Below, in pieces: positions 1-13,342 of a stretch of DNA of 64,000 nucleotides. The notes beneath the pieces were generated by a model. It was not told the origin of the DNA. It worked only from the letters and a program-made list of their open reading frames with translations, and ran no database searches. This DNA is from Patiria miniata (lineage: Eukaryota; Echinodermata; Asteroidea; Valvatida; Asterinidae), in the NCBI RefSeq assembly GCF_015706575.1, contig NW_024037056.1, forward strand, positions 12,971,176 to 13,035,175. Reading direction: 5' to 3'. Position numbers and translations under genes: made by a program. Each line of letters opens with the position of its first letter. Within the stretch, counting starts at the first letter, position 1.

Positions 1-2246
1 CGAATAGATATGTGGGAACTAGAGCTTAAAAGGAACTATTGAGTAAGCAGATCAGGTGAGGCAATATTATGACATCGATATTAAAAACTACCAGACAAAA
101 CTGACATCATACCATCATGTGACAATAACAAAAATCATGGAATATGAATCCTTGTTATCTCCTGCAATATATGCCTGTCTACAGAGCAGCCTATACAGTT
201 GCTGTCTCTAAATCATGAAGTTGTTGTCCAGGATAAAATTATACCGGTACACATTAGCATAATACATGCATTAAAATAGAAATGGGTATGCACTTCAGGT
301 GGTATTGGACATAACAAAAGTATATTCGTAAAGCGGCTCAAAGTGTACTTATCACTTAGTGGTTTGAAATTAAATATGGAACGTATTTTGTTGATTGAAC
401 TCATGTATATTACATGTAAACCCAAATATACAGTGCATGTTTTGACTGTATAAACACGTTTCCTATTACTCATAAACCAATAAACAATCTGTCAAATAGT
501 CTTTCATCTCTTGGATTATATTCATCGAATGTTCACTCGCATTATGGTCATACTCGTACACTTCCATAGATGAACATAAAAATGCATGGAAAATATTGAA
601 TGTCATGAATAAATTAGATATTTTGTCATAAAGTTATATTTTTTTTATATGATCAATGCGTGTATTTCTGCATAATTGTCTACACATTCTGCATCTTCAA
701 TATAGTGAAGATGTATATTTTTAACACCGTCTTCCCTTAAAATATTTTCATGCCTTATACACAAAACAAATCACGAGAATTGTGAAGTATATTTAAAAGT
801 GGGGTCATCTAACCCTAAACAATCTCGTGTAAATTTAATTTTCAAATTTTCATGTAGCCAGTGTTAAAAAAAATTTGGTCGGGTGAACCATTTCACAACC
901 ACGACCCAATGGCATAAAGAACATCAAGGAATTTCCCGCAGGGTCCCATTAAAAATCTTATGAATGTCCCTTTTGACCTTTTCGCACCTCCCGGCATGAA
1001 ATTTCTCTCACATATTTGTATGAATTAAAAAAAAAAGTTGGAATGAAATTTGCAGAAAATGACCTTTACTTCTAATCGCCATAATAGTGTCTGGACCAGC
1101 TGTGAAATTTGTCGCGATCAATTGCTAATTTTTAATTACTATTGCAAATAACCGATTAGTGCTTTTGAGGGAGCTGGAATACACGACATGATTATGCAAA
1201 AACTCAATGTGATTGATTTTTTTATGTCAATTACTACAACCCTAGTTTGACCAGCGCACTGAGTCACATTCGTGCCTGTACATGTACTGTACGCACTATG
1301 GCGCAGCAGCGCTATTCCCACTGTGAACGCGTTCGATGAAAATTACTATCTACGGGGGTCACTTGTTTTTGGCTTGGCATTTCAACGGTCGTGCGGCACT
1401 TTCCTTGCGTAAGAAACCACTTCGACCCGCTGGGACTGAACTTTAAGTGCACCGTGAATTAACATACTCTATGTAATTATGAACAGGCCTGTCGAAGATT
1501 TGACTTTTAAATGAGCGCTCCATTTACGGCAGCGCGCATAATTTATACGGATATTGGGGTCCGTGGTTGAACGCATTATCATAAAAGCAATCTTGTTGTC
1601 AACACACCTGTATTGCACTCGTTGTGGGACTATGGTCGTACGCTACATTCCAAACCTGTGAGGCCATTGTGTGTTGAAAAAATATAGGTCTACATGTGCA
1701 TGTATTATGGAAATAAGAACTTAGGGGATTATTTATCACATTCAATTGATTTTTTTTAGGATCCTGAAATATGAATAATTGGTACGATCCAGAAATTACT
1801 AATTCTCGGTTTTGTTTTTCACGCGTATACGCTTGCAAGACATACATTGTGTATTGTGGCTCAGAATAAAATCGTAAAAAAAATATGTCGTTTTTTCCCC
1901 CATTTTTTGCTATCATAGTATTTCACTTTCAATTTATATGTGAATCGATTCTAAAATATAAATAATTATAAATAATAAATAATAAAAATATACAAATTCA
2001 ATTCATTTATAAAACAGAAATAACATTAAACATTTTCATCATATGAGTGACTGAAGAATCAATACAAACATTATATAATTGCCTAGACCAGCATTCCTGT
2101 TTGTTTTCCAGCATTATGCAGTCTGGATATTTTGAGGTAATTGCAAATGTAATTGGTTATTTAAAAATAACAACCAGTATTTTCCACAATGACCCATTTT
2201 ACTAAACGTCCACGCTGGATTAATTAAACAACCACAATTTGTTTCC
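1..2246. other. No gene seen
   Basis: AT-rich sequence with scattered stop codons in all frames. The short open frames have no family resemblance and no exon-like G+C rise. I see no repeat with a second copy here. Confidence 0.6.
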
Positions 2247-2600
2247 CATTAAAATCAGGTGTATTTTTACGTAGGCCTGAGCGAATACATACCCAATATA
2301 CATGTATGTATGTATTGAGTGCAGATCTGCCATTCGTGATGATTCTTATGGAAAAAGTAATAAAATGCTTTTGGCTTAAATTTGCCAAGCAAGCATTTCA
2401 TTCATCTTGGTATTTTTTATCTCATTAAAATCAGGTGTAAATTTACGTAGGTCTGAGCGAATACGTGCTCAATATTAGTCAATATGCATGTATTGAGTGC
2501 ATAGGCCTATCTATTGCCATTTATGATGGTTCATTATGGAAAAATTATTAAAACCCTTTTGGCTTAAATTTGCCAAGCAAGCATTTCATTCATCGTGGTA
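2247..2600 (+). repeat. Two diverged tandem copies, spacing 176 bp
   Basis: Copies start CATTAAAATCAGGTGTA at 2247 and 2423. Each ends with TTTGGCTTAAATTTGCCAAG, CAAGCATTTCATTCATC. The middle parts have drifted, including different TACATGTATG repeats. Confidence 0.88.
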
Positions 2601-4793
2601 CATGTATGTATTATATCAAGTGACTTCCCAACCCAGCAGTTAATCCGCAGTGATTAAAATGTTATATTCGTTGATTTCGTTCACGAGTTTTTGTTGGCGA
2701 ATGTCATTAGCTCATCGTAATCCTGAATTCACTATGTCATATGCAAATGTGATTGTGTCTTCCCAGCGAATTAGTTTTGGTCGATGATTCTTTTGTGCGG
2801 CCGGTCTTTGTCCGTGCGGTTAATTCGAATCACAAGGCACGACAGCATTGTTCGTGGTATGCTGTAATTGCGTCCATACCGTAACATACCCCAATGTGTA
2901 CATTGCCTTTTAGCCTTTTGTTAGTTTATTATAGAACCCAAATTTCTGCATCTACAACGCCACTCTCCTTGCAATTACATATCTTAGACACCATTATCAT
3001 TACCGTCGACTCTAATTATAAAGAGCACTTTTATAAAGAGGTTCTGCTTATAAAAATCAAATTCTGAAGTCCCAAATCTCAGGTTCTCTTTGTGTTTCTT
3101 TGTTTCGCTGTCCTTTTATAGCAACATTCCTGTTATAAAGAGGTAATTTGGCTAGTACCATCGACCTTGTTATAACTATTTATGACAGAACAAAAAAGAA
3201 ACCTACTTGAAATACCGTGTTCAATTTTGCAAACTGGACTGTTATAGTTTCAGAGCTTGATTTTCTGTAATAAATACAAAGGGGAACATTTTGGTACCTT
3301 TTGTGGTCTACCAATTTGATTTTGGTTCATGGATAGTCTTTAATGCTAGTCGTATAATTAAAGTGTTTCCTAACACTATACCTTTTGGGAGAATGGAGAT
3401 TTTGTTTTTACCTATCCAGGTGTCCTAGGAAAAACAGGATATCTGTCCTACTTTCGTGGGTTGGGTTGCCGATTTTATGAAGAGGACGTTGTTCAGATGT
3501 TTATCTATGCAGGGACTGCAAACCTTTCTAAATCAGTCAAATCCTCTATTACTCTCACCAATAAAATGTGCTTCAGACCCATCGGCGTCTTATAATAACA
3601 CATAGAACTTACCAAGCATACACCCATATGTTTTCGCATTTCATGCACGTTACAATGTCTGACATTTGCAAACTAAATTTCGGAATGTGCGTTATGAGCA
3701 AAGATGATCATGCATACATAAAATACAGTGACAGGGAAGACTTGAAATTAAGTTTAGGCTTCACTGATTTTGACCTCAATAAAATGTGTCTTCAGTTTCC
3801 GACCTGGCAGCACTGTCTTAGTGCACCATATAAAGTACATGTAGTACCCTACATGTACATTAGTATGCGTTTTGCTGGCCCGCACAGCCACAATTACAGG
3901 TGGCTGTATTCGTTTTCTAAATGCAGCATCCACGGAACATACATTTTTAACATTTTCAAAATTTTTTGAACGTAGGCTAGGCTTCAATAAACAGTTTTTT
4001 TGTAGGGATAACAAGTAGCAACCCATGCCATTTGATGCAGGATCGGAATCGGGTTACCAAAAGTGAAAGACCGCTGTGCCAACCTTAACTCGACTCCGCC
4101 CTGGAAAAAAGCGTTGCAAACAGAATAATTCTAAAGATGTATTCTACTGATCCAACATGAGAAATGAAAAAAGTTCCCAACATTGTTGTTGTTCTCACAA
4201 GTTAAATCTGTATTATTATGCATTGCAGTCTCCGTGTTTTGTGTCGTAACCTAAGAACCCAAGGGAGAACAGTTCTTAGACATCTGATGGGACTACCCTG
4301 GTAAAATAAAACCACCATATGATGTCTCTGTTCTACAAGAACTTTTTTGTTTGTTCCCGCCAGTATAAATCTTCATATCACAGTATCACACCTTATCATT
4401 ACTTATGGGTGCACGTCCCGAATGATCGAATTTTAATTTAATTGCTATAGGGATCAAAACTTAACTACAACGGTCTGGCCTATAGAACACAATTAGCAAG
4501 GCCAATTTAGGGATAATTAAAGAACAGTGATTCATGTTAAGATAATCCTTTAAGCTAAACGAATCGCAAAGCGTGCGCAAATAAACTCCATTGAATCTTT
4601 ACGTCCTACGTCAAGGAAGTCCAAATATTGGAACAACATTGGACATTGGATCATAATATTTAGGTGTTACTATAAATACCGATCTCAGTATCTGTTATAA
4701 TGACCTTCTTAGGGATACAAACACACCGTCGTATAGTGTAATGACGCTGCTACAAAGAATTATTGGATTTGAACCAGCCATCCGAGCCGGGCA
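2601..4793. other. No gene seen; one decayed element at 2999-3180
   Basis: The 133-codon plus-strand frame at 3568-3969 overlaps a similar minus-strand frame and has no recognisable motif. Its composition is that of the surrounding AT-rich DNA, so I do not call it a gene. A weak inverted pair AGAACAG..AGACATC lies at 4267-4350. Confidence 0.55.
2999..3180. mobile_element. Related TTATAA-rich element, decayed
   Basis: Contains CGTCGACTCTAATTATAAAG, TTTTATAAAGAGGTTCTG, CCTGTTATAAAGAGGTAA, TTTGGCTAGTACC and CGACCTTGTTATAAC. The start and the TTTGGCTAG block recall the element at 32848-33032. Clear inverted ends are not visible. Confidence 0.45.
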
Positions 4794-4867
4794 AGCTCGG
4801 TGGTCGAGTGGTAAGGCATCTGCACTTGCAAGCAGAATGTCATGGCTTCAAGTCCCACCCGAATAGG
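4794..4867 (+). tRNA. tRNA-like sequence, probably pseudogene or SINE head
   Basis: Box A TGGTCGAGTGG (4801-4811) fits the consensus fully. Box B (GGCTTCAAGTC, 4844-4854) has a changed base in the T stem. An anticodon stem TCTGC/GCAGA encloses an 8-base loop instead of 7, and only four acceptor pairs form (TCGG/CCGA). A T run of about 17 bases follows and would stop polymerase III. The defects argue against a working tRNA. Confidence 0.55.
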
Positions 4868-4889
4868 TGAAGCTTTTTTTTTTTTTTTT

Positions 4890-6365
4890 TAATGTTCTCG
4901 GAAATCATTGGGCACATAGCACTCATGTATCATTGAAGTGCAAGTGGCTTCGTATCATCAATACACAAACATGAAATATTAATATTCAATTAAACAAAAT
5001 CGGTTGTTATAAAGGTAGGAAAGATGTACACGCTAAACGAGAGGCGGGCTCAAAGTGTCACACTGGTACCCTGGCAATTAGAATAAAAAAAACTGATGAA
5101 AATGAAATGGATTATTTCTTTTTTCAAAATTGAAAACCTGTTGAAATAAAAAAGAAAGTTGATTAACTTTAGCCCCAATTTTTGTAACCATCTTGTATGA
5201 AACCAAAACGATTTTGTTAAATTAAATATTGCTATTTTAATACACACAATATTTTTTTGTCATTGTCATCAGTGTGTTCCTTTAAAACCGATGACAATTC
5301 CACGCATCGTTCGCGTATGTACATCGGCCAAGATAACCTTTCGTCGATGTACAAATTGCACAGTGTTGACATTGTTGTTCAATACAATGTTCAATCACAT
5401 TAGTTTCTCGTCTTCTTCGCCGCCATACATGCGTGAAAGCAGACGGAAACATGTACATGTAATAAATTACCCTCGAAACACTCATTAGTGAGAACATTTT
5501 GTGATGTTCCAATGCTTCCGGGATGGCCTCCTATAAATGTACATGTTACCATGTTTGAGTGGTCGTCATATTTTGGTCTACATGACTGTTTGTACATGGA
5601 ATATAGGTATAACATGCCATGTGTTTTGTGTTACAAGCTTACCAGTGACCTTTAAATGTCTGCATGTCGGCACGAAATACAGTGTATCATGTTCACTTAA
5701 AGTGGAATTTATTGATCGGACCGCTTGCAAAATCTAGTCTAATCTAAAAGCTAAGGGAGTGATGTATTTTTTTTCCTCTTATTACAGTTTAGACATCCAT
5801 GTTAATTCAGGTTTAGGAAAAGTGTACTATACTTATTTACGATTAATGTATTTGTTAACACATCAACAGCAATGTCAAGGTCTATACCTTCACAACATAC
5901 CTTTTTACTGATCATGCAAGCACACCCTAAGGCACTCTTAAACGTATAGATTCAAAGTCAGTCAACGTTGCCCAAGTTGTACTGACGCCAATAATGTCAT
6001 TATCCACTTCGTAATAGCCACAGACTCAGAAAAATTGACAAAGCGACAATTGTGACATCACGGTTATATACCTACACCAATAAATCAATATCATTATTGT
6101 CAACGAATATAACCCAATTTCAAAGAAGTGAACAAATGCGCGAACTAAAGGGAATATCAACCATATTGAAATGACTGGATAACCCATTCTTTCCCCTCAT
6201 TGCTCACTTTTGTGGTAATTACATGTACGTAAAATTCTACTCCAAGGAAGACCGCCCTAAAATAGTGCTTGAAACTAGGAACTTTTGCCATTTTTAACTT
6301 GTACTTATTAGATATTTCATTCACATGTTATAATATACCTAAATGCCATTAACCGAGGAGATGCA
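4890..6365. other. No gene seen
   Basis: Short overlapping frames on both strands at 5280-5740 look like chance. ACATGTA motifs are frequent (5450-5470, 5537-5550). Confidence 0.6.
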
Positions 6366-6544
6366 ATAGACCTTTATCATGCTGCCACCATTTCAGTCAT
6401 GTTCCCTGTGTCCAGTGACAGTACTGAACGATAATGGTTTTTTGTGCAAAAAGGAACCAGACTATTTTGCCTTCCAGCCTCGCTTTGGTTACGTTGATTT
6501 GAATGGGAACAAATGAAGATGGCCCCAACATGATAATGGTCTAT
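6366..6544 (+). mobile_element. MITE-like element, copy 1 (ATAGACC TIR)
   Basis: The 179-bp element starts ATAGACCTTTATCATG and ends CATGATAATGGTCTAT, an imperfect 16-bp terminal inverted repeat. A second copy lies at 25488-25667. Both share internal blocks such as GGAACCAGACT and CCTCGCTTTGGTTACGTTGA. There is no coding sequence, so it is a non-autonomous DNA element. A target-site duplication is not clear. Confidence 0.82.
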
Positions 6545-7911
6545 ATGTGATCATGTTCATTGCTGGGCACTTCGGGTCTTTTTTTAAAACTCATGTGCAT
6601 GTAGGCCAATCCTTCGGGCTTGCACCATCGTCGATGCATCGGTTCATGTTGTAGAGGTAAAATGTCAAGATGCATATCACGTTGGAGGTGCAGTTCACCA
6701 GGGGCGCACCGAACAAATAGTCGGGTTGTCTGCAGTGCGAGGCGTGATTGTGTGTCATGTCAAGGGAACCGAACCCAGCACTTGTCAAAGATCATGATAT
6801 TCCTTTCAGTTGAATTTGTCTGATAATCCAATTGTGCGTTGGCCGGCCAACCTATTTCTGCACGTGTGTCTGGACGGGCTACATTCCATAGGGTTATTGC
6901 AGCTGCGTGTCCCATCGAAATAATGTGTCTGAATGACAGATATGAGACGTTACCAACCATGGATGTTCCAACAGAGTCTCGATTTTGCTGAAAAGGAAAA
7001 CAATCATAAAATGTAGGCTTAATGAGCTAGCAGATGAATCTCGTTTATCAACGAGATTTCTCGAAAATGTATGCAGGACTTACGAACATCTCGTGTTGAG
7101 ACTTGAGAGTGACCCGAAAGTGGGTGACTTACATTTTTTTTTGCTTTTAAGAGAAACCCTTAATGTTCATCATGTTCATTAATAGTCGAACAATGATGTA
7201 CGAGTTGAGGTTTTACATCTAGTATCTCCAAAAAGTGTCACTTTTACATTTGTACCTACTTTTCCTATATCAATGGCGGCATTACTACTTTGTCAATGAT
7301 CATGCTTGGTGTGTTCAAGAACACGTATGACCAAGTGCACCTGTGAACGAATTGAACAAATGGTACAGCAATTACCTGGGACCAAGTTGATACTTAAATT
7401 AATGGGCAATGTAATTGAAATAAACTTGACATTTAAACACAGTATTTCAATAACTCAGTTTGCCGGACTTTGCCCTCTGATTTTGTTTTACTGCAAGAAG
7501 CCAATCACAGTTGAAGACCTGAACACGTGTGCGACCATTCGTAACAAATGACTCACAAATACAGGAACTACACTCACTCCTCATGCCAACTTTTGAATTC
7601 GGCCTGTTGCCAAAACTTTAATTCAAAATGCGACCCCGCGCAGGGCCAGGGTAGTCTTTCTTGAGTCAAACTTGGCATTTTGAGTTCTGAGTCATCAGAC
7701 ATAGCGCCATTTATGGAGCTTAAAGTCAAGTACCTTCGTGGTAACTTAATGCTTTTAAAGGGAATGTACAACATTTGCTTTTGCTGCAATTTTCAGAAAT
7801 AAATGGATTTGGAGGATTTAGTATGTTATAGCAAATATTGTCACACTGACTTGTTTCACGTTTTTGGTTCGTAGATGCTGGAAAAACCAAGAAAACCAAT
7901 CATATTCTTGT

Positions 7912-8007
7912 AGTCTGGTTCCCAGACCCCACTTAAGATGAAACAGAGCAATTAATAGACTTTGGGGAATTGTACGATCAGAGAATCAGTCTAGCAGGCT
8001 TGTAGTC
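7912..8007. mobile_element. Small MITE, AGTCTGGTTC family, copy 2 (decayed)
   Basis: It starts with GTAGTCTGGTTCCCAGACC, identical to the left end of the 38.4-kb element. The right end (GATCAGAGAATCAGTCTAGC) is a degenerate inverted copy. Its size is close to that of copy 1. Confidence 0.65.
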
Positions 8008-8098
8008 TTCACAGGTGAGTAATCAATTGCAAAGAAATTGCAGACGAACTAAATATGAAAAACTAGGAGCACTTTTTGAGAAAAAAAAGCCAGTTTTC

Positions 8099-8124
8099 TC
8101 CAACGCTGGTCGACCAGCGTTGGA
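8099..8124. repeat. Perfect 26-bp palindrome
   Basis: TCCAACGCTGGTC joined to its exact inverse GACCAGCGTTGGA with no spacer. It extends to about 34 bp with one mismatch. Confidence 0.95.
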
Positions 8125-9489
8125 AAAATACAGTTTTTCTTGAAAATGTGAGTACACCAGGAGCCACAACTGTACGGGATGCTTTAGACTGCATTCCCTA
8201 ACAATCCAGTAAGATATTTCATGATAATTTTATCATTTTTGGTTTTTTTGATGTCTGCAAATGTTGTATCTTCCCTTTAAGTCATATGCACGTAATGCCC
8301 TGTGATTAGGTGGAAGAAAATCAGTACTGAAGGCTAAAATGTAAAAACAAATTGAAGTAAGAGTATAACCAGAAAATAATTGCACAGCAATTGTTGTTAA
8401 CTGTGTCGGAAGATGATACTTATAACTCTGGCAAGAAACAGTGAAGAGGTTGGATTTTAAATTAAAAAATGGTTTCAGATGTTGTCAATATTTGTAGTTT
8501 TTGGTTCGTTATATATAAACTTTTTGGGGGGTACCAAAAATTAACAGATCGTGTCATTTACCTTATTATTTGATCGCCATATATATTGTCATCAACACAT
8601 GAATGGTATTGTACATATACATTGACGCCCCAACTAAAAAACCAACATGCTTGTTATTTTGTTTTATCTCAAAAATATACACTCCATGATTTTTTTAAGG
8701 AAATCTTCAACAAATTAATAAAAAAAAACCCATTGAATGAGCTATGATCTGCAAAACATGTGTATCATTCAAAGTGGCGTAGACGAAAATATATGCGATG
8801 TAAATACAACCGTTATTTTGTGTGTTAATCTTCTAAAGAATGTTCCACCGACAACAGATCGATTTCCCGCCTATATCTGACTGTCTCTTAATCCCATGAG
8901 GCTCTGCGCGCATGATCGAGTATCATCGCACCCATGGGCAGCTCACTGGATCGTTAAATTGAACACCATCTGCCAAATGTACGTGTTCTTATTTTGATAA
9001 CGTCTGGGATTTCATGATTTTTCACACCTTGTCTTTTGTTCGTCTGGCTTAAAATAGTTCTCTCCGTCATCATGCGCACGCATGGATTAAAGCGTGACCA
9101 TCGGATTGTTAGTAACATCGCTGACGGATTGGCATGTTTGTTTTGTATATCAACAGTATGAGTGACATTTAAATCAAAATCAACATGTTTTGGTGTTTTT
9201 TTCAGTGCACAGGGTAATGATTTTTTATCGTTTATATTGCCGCAAGTAATCAGTGAATGTATAAGATGAAATTTGAAAAACAAGCCCATGTTAGAGTGAT
9301 TTAGTTATTTTTCTTCCGAAGTTTTAAGAGATGGACATATTTTTTTGTAGTGAAACTAACGCTGATAGGCGCTCATTTAAAAGGTTTTTGTTTAGTAGCC
9401 GATTACTGAGAAACAATTTAATATCCCCTCAACAAAAATATTCAAGATAAGGATGGTTTGAGGTTTTGTCGCTGTCCTTCAATCTTTAA

Positions 9490-9760
9490 CAGGGGCGGAT
9501 CTGGCCTTCAGAAAACGGGGGGGGGGGGGGCGAATGCGCGTCCTGCTAGGGGGGGGGGGGGGGGCTGTGGCATGCCCTCGGAAAAGTTTTGAAACTATGA
9601 TGCTTTACCTTGCATTCTAATGTAATTTGAGAATATATTAATAATTATAGCATTCCCATTTTTTGGGCCCACTTTCACTAGTATCATATCATTAGTCAGC
9701 GGCTGAACGGGGTGGGGAGGGGTGGTGGGGGTTGCAACCCCCTCTAGATCCGCTACTAGT
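9490..9760. mobile_element. DNA element with GCGGATCT inverted ends and G-runs
   Basis: Left end AGGGGCGGATCTGGCC and right end CTCTAGATCCGCTACTAGT are inverted copies around GCGGATCT. The interior has two G runs of about 14 and 17 bases, then GGGGTGGGGAGGGGTGGTG. There is no open frame. It is probably a non-autonomous transposon. Confidence 0.65.
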
Positions 9761-12700
9761 TACAGAGCAAGATTCTAAACATTAAATACTTTAAGATCCT
9801 CACTAATGTTTCAGAAGACAGGTACCAAAAAAAGACCCACTGCACACAAGTTTGAACCCAGGTATTTCACCCGAACAGTTTGTTATTTAATGCATACTAT
9901 CACGCGCAGAGTTCTGGGTAGCCGTCTGTATTTATTTTTCCGGCTCCCATTTTAAAGGTCATACACATCATTGATGATTTCTTGAAATTTTGGATCTCTC
10001 TGTACCACTCTCTGTAAGACTATGAAAGGCCATAAGGATGGTTATGCATGTCAAAGTTACCAGCAGGAATCTTTTCTTTAAACTGTTTGTTTCTATTGGG
10101 CAAGAAAGATTAATTTTGTATTCCTTTCTCTAGACTAGAAGAGCCTGGTATTCTGTCTATGAAGAAAAACGTGTGTCAGATTAAATTCTCGCTGTAGCAC
10201 ACACCTGGTGTAATCATTTATCACGATGTTCAAACCGTCTGGAAGGACCGTTTTCATCATTTTGTGTAGCACATAATTGAAAACACCATGATGCTTTATA
10301 TACAGCGTGAAGTACAAGACATTGTGTTTGGAAGACGTGTTAGTGATGTTTGATGTCAGCACAGATTTAACTTGGCATGTGATCGTTTGACCACGAAGTT
10401 ATGTCTGGCGAGGCAGATAGTAATGCGAAAACAACCAACAAAACTAGATTGAAATATCTGGAAAAACCAGCGTTTACTGGGCTACATGCGAAGAATATAT
10501 CCTGTCCATAAATATACATCCGTCTATATAAATTTATATGTTCTAGGATTGTAATATAAAACTCTCGTCACGCCAGGATAGAAAGTATTTAAAGGAAGTG
10601 ATCAAGGCTGTAAACACAGCTCTTTGTAGACAGCTTTCCTCGGCATTTTAGCTTCCAACTGAGACTAAACATCCCGTACTATTCTTAACATCTTGGTGAT
10701 TCTTAAATCGGACATTCATGTGTAACTGACGGCGTAATTTTTTTCTTGCTCTGAAAGCATGACAGTGCAGCTCTGTAACCCAATCTTCAAATGGCATGGT
10801 AGGATATCGGCGGATGCTGTCACGCAATGACATCTTGTCTGGCTGTTTCCCTGACCCGTATTTCTACTCCTCAGTCGCGTTGATAATATTCGGCAGTATA
10901 ATCAGAAAGTTAGATCGAGTCAGAATGTCATTTAACGCCTCACGGTTATCGGCTGTTTACGTGCGCCATTTGTTCTTCGATATTCAATCTGATAAAATTC
11001 CTTTGAAATTTCACCAAGGGCTATGTAGGCCTGAAGAATATTAATAAATTGGAATGTAACCAAAGACCAAATTGATACTTGAACATCCTGAATATACAAG
11101 CAAATCTGTAGATGCTAGTCTTCAAATTGAAGATGTCCAGCCCACACTCGCTATACATGTACATCCAAAATAATCCGCTACCCCGTATATTCATTAGTCA
11201 TTTAGTACTTATGCGTATAGGTTATTAAACATCAAACTGTATGTTTTGATCATTCTCATTTGGAAAGGAAATTCATGGGCTTAAGACAGTAAGTATATTA
11301 AATTGCCATCAGAGATTTTCTTTTTCATATCATGCGGTCATCTGTGCTTTGATACATGTATGAGTCGGTATTCGATGCACCTGTTATATAATTGATTGAC
11401 TTCGCCAGTTGATGGGGGCTTAGGGGCGAGATTTGGGAAACCCTGATTTCCCCCAGACGAATCCGTCTCTTCCGCAGCTGCGTGTAGCTATCATGAAATC
11501 TATTAACGGAGGAAAAGATGAAGATCTTCGCACACAACGCAAGTGATATTTTTTTTTAAAGGGCAGCTCTGATTTGGAGACCGATTTGCAATTAATCAGT
11601 CACCTCCCAGGTTCTTAATCAGATTTGATTCAATCTGTCGTCAACATTCTAGGCCGAAATTGGAGTGCACTAACTTATTCCGTTATTGAACATGAACGCG
11701 GTGTGCTTTGTACTGATGCGGATAGATGGGTGATACATGTAGTAGGATATTGCCTGAAGAACATGGGGAAATGGTTACAAATTCTTTGGATGAAATCGTT
11801 CAAATAGGCCTATGAACACGCAACTCAAAATTTTACGTCGGTGAAGGCCTGGAGGGCAAAACCTAATATTGAATTTACATCACCCGAAGCAAAGTTATAT
11901 CTTATGAATAGTTTCAAATTTTGCACAAGTTTTATTCATTGATAAATTCCTCGTAAAGAGAGCATCTCAGATACCATGATCACGCTATTAAAAGCACGGT
12001 TTTGTCGAGAGCCTCGAACCCACTGCAGCAACCAGATATGTTTTGTTCCAAATTAATATTTCCCCCACCGGGGTTTTTCTGTCAAGGGCAACTCATAATA
12101 TTACTATCGCTCACCGGAACGGAGCAATTATGTTATATCTTGTCTCATAATAGTGCGGCTACATTGCGTGTTTACATTACACATGTGCCTCTTTCAACGT
12201 GGATATTTATAGTGAAAAGGATCAATTTGAAACGTCTTTGTACAAAGCATTATCTCCATATCGCCGCATTGGTGTTGTGTGTGCGATTGTATAAAACTTT
12301 TTTTCATGGTCGCATTGGCGTTGTGTGTGCAATTGTTTGTGTGTTGACGCCTAAATTTTAGCCAGCGTGAAACACCCAAAGTTATAAATGCAGACCTAAC
12401 TATATACTCATCCAATAAAGGTCATCTGTGTAATGTGATTATAATATGTGCAAATGATTTATGTGTGCATGTTAACGGCATTTTGTACTCAGTAATCCCC
12501 CGCAAAGATTAGACATATTTTATTACAAACAGCATTTCGGAGGAAATGGTCTCCCACATAATTGAAAAATAACTTTTTGACTCATAAACAATAATCTGAC
12601 ATTTAGTTTATAATTTACTGGCCTTGCGTCGAGGAAACACTTTATTATGATATGCACAGGGAATAATCCGCGTAGTTCCACGTATCAGCATTAAACTGTG

Positions 12701-13071
12701 GCGCAGTCGACTTCCAAAGTCTATCAACACGACCAGGCCTTCGACTAAGGATATCACTGGTCATACACCGCCATTTCACCCTGCGGATCTATTAAATTTA
12801 TCGAAGTTGAAGAACTTGATAATATACGAATTAAACTCCGGAAATCGTTTTAGTTTTCGTTGCCTATTTTTTTCATATTCTCTCTTGTGGACCCCGGAAG
12901 TAGGATCACCGTTAAGACGGTTTTAGATATAAAATGGCGGCGGGATTCATCAGTCCTGGACTTACAGGGGCCTTAAAAGTTTCATAATGCAGTTGCGTTT
13001 AACTCACCACAACTTTCATGAGTTCACTGGGTGAAATGCTTGCTAAAAAGGACCTTGTTATATTGATTAGT
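9761..13071. other. No gene seen
   Basis: The minus frame at 10648-10833 reads somewhat protein-like (RAKKLRRQLHMNV-type basic run) but lacks splice sites, length or homology that I can recognise. The rest is AT-rich and unique except for the short direct repeat at 12265. Confidence 0.5.
12265..12335 (+). repeat. Short direct repeat CGCATTGGTGTTGTGTGTGC
   Basis: CGCATTGGTGTTGTGTGTGC at about 12265 recurs as CGCATTGGCGTTGTGTGTGC at about 12312. Confidence 0.75.
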
Positions 13072-13342
13072 GGGCATTGTGGCCTTGATGTTAGGGTTCG
13101 TGACTCGTGATCAGAGGGCAGGGGTTCAAATCCAGCTGCTGGTCATAATATGTCCTTGGGCAAGCCACTTCACCTCTCTCCACCCAGGAGTAAAATGGGT
13201 ACCGGCATTAGCTGGGGAGTAACCTGCGGTGGACTAGCATCCCGTCCAGAGGGAACAGAAATATTCTCAGTTGTTTCATGCTACTGAAACAGGAGATAAA
13301 CGCCGGCCTGATGGGCCACATTGGCTCGGGACAGACTTTACT
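13072..13342 (+). mobile_element. tRNA-derived SINE
   Basis: A tRNA-like head carries a perfect box B (GGTTCAAATCC) and a degenerate box A about 35 bp before it. The body has the widespread SINE block TCCTTGGGCAAGCCACTTCA, followed by CTCTCCACCCAGGAGTAAA and ATGGGTACCGGCATTAGCTG. The same body block is familiar from SINEs of many marine animals. It is transcribed, if at all, by RNA polymerase III. Confidence 0.85.

Larger units (their letters stand above)
6545..9489. other. No gene seen; small MITE and palindrome inside
   Basis: Apart from the element at 7912-8007 and the palindrome at 8099 there is only unique AT-rich DNA. The frame at 8954-9289 (minus) has no recognisable feature. Confidence 0.55.

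Noticed and set aside
3568-3969. 133-codon open frame
   Set aside because: It overlaps an equally open minus-strand frame, its composition equals its surroundings, and no domain is recognisable.
4794-4867. Functional tRNA gene
   Set aside because: Box A is good but the anticodon loop has eight bases, the T stem is disturbed and the acceptor stem is half unpaired.
10648-10833. Basic 61-codon minus frame
   Set aside because: Too short, no splice evidence, and a plus-strand frame overlaps its end.
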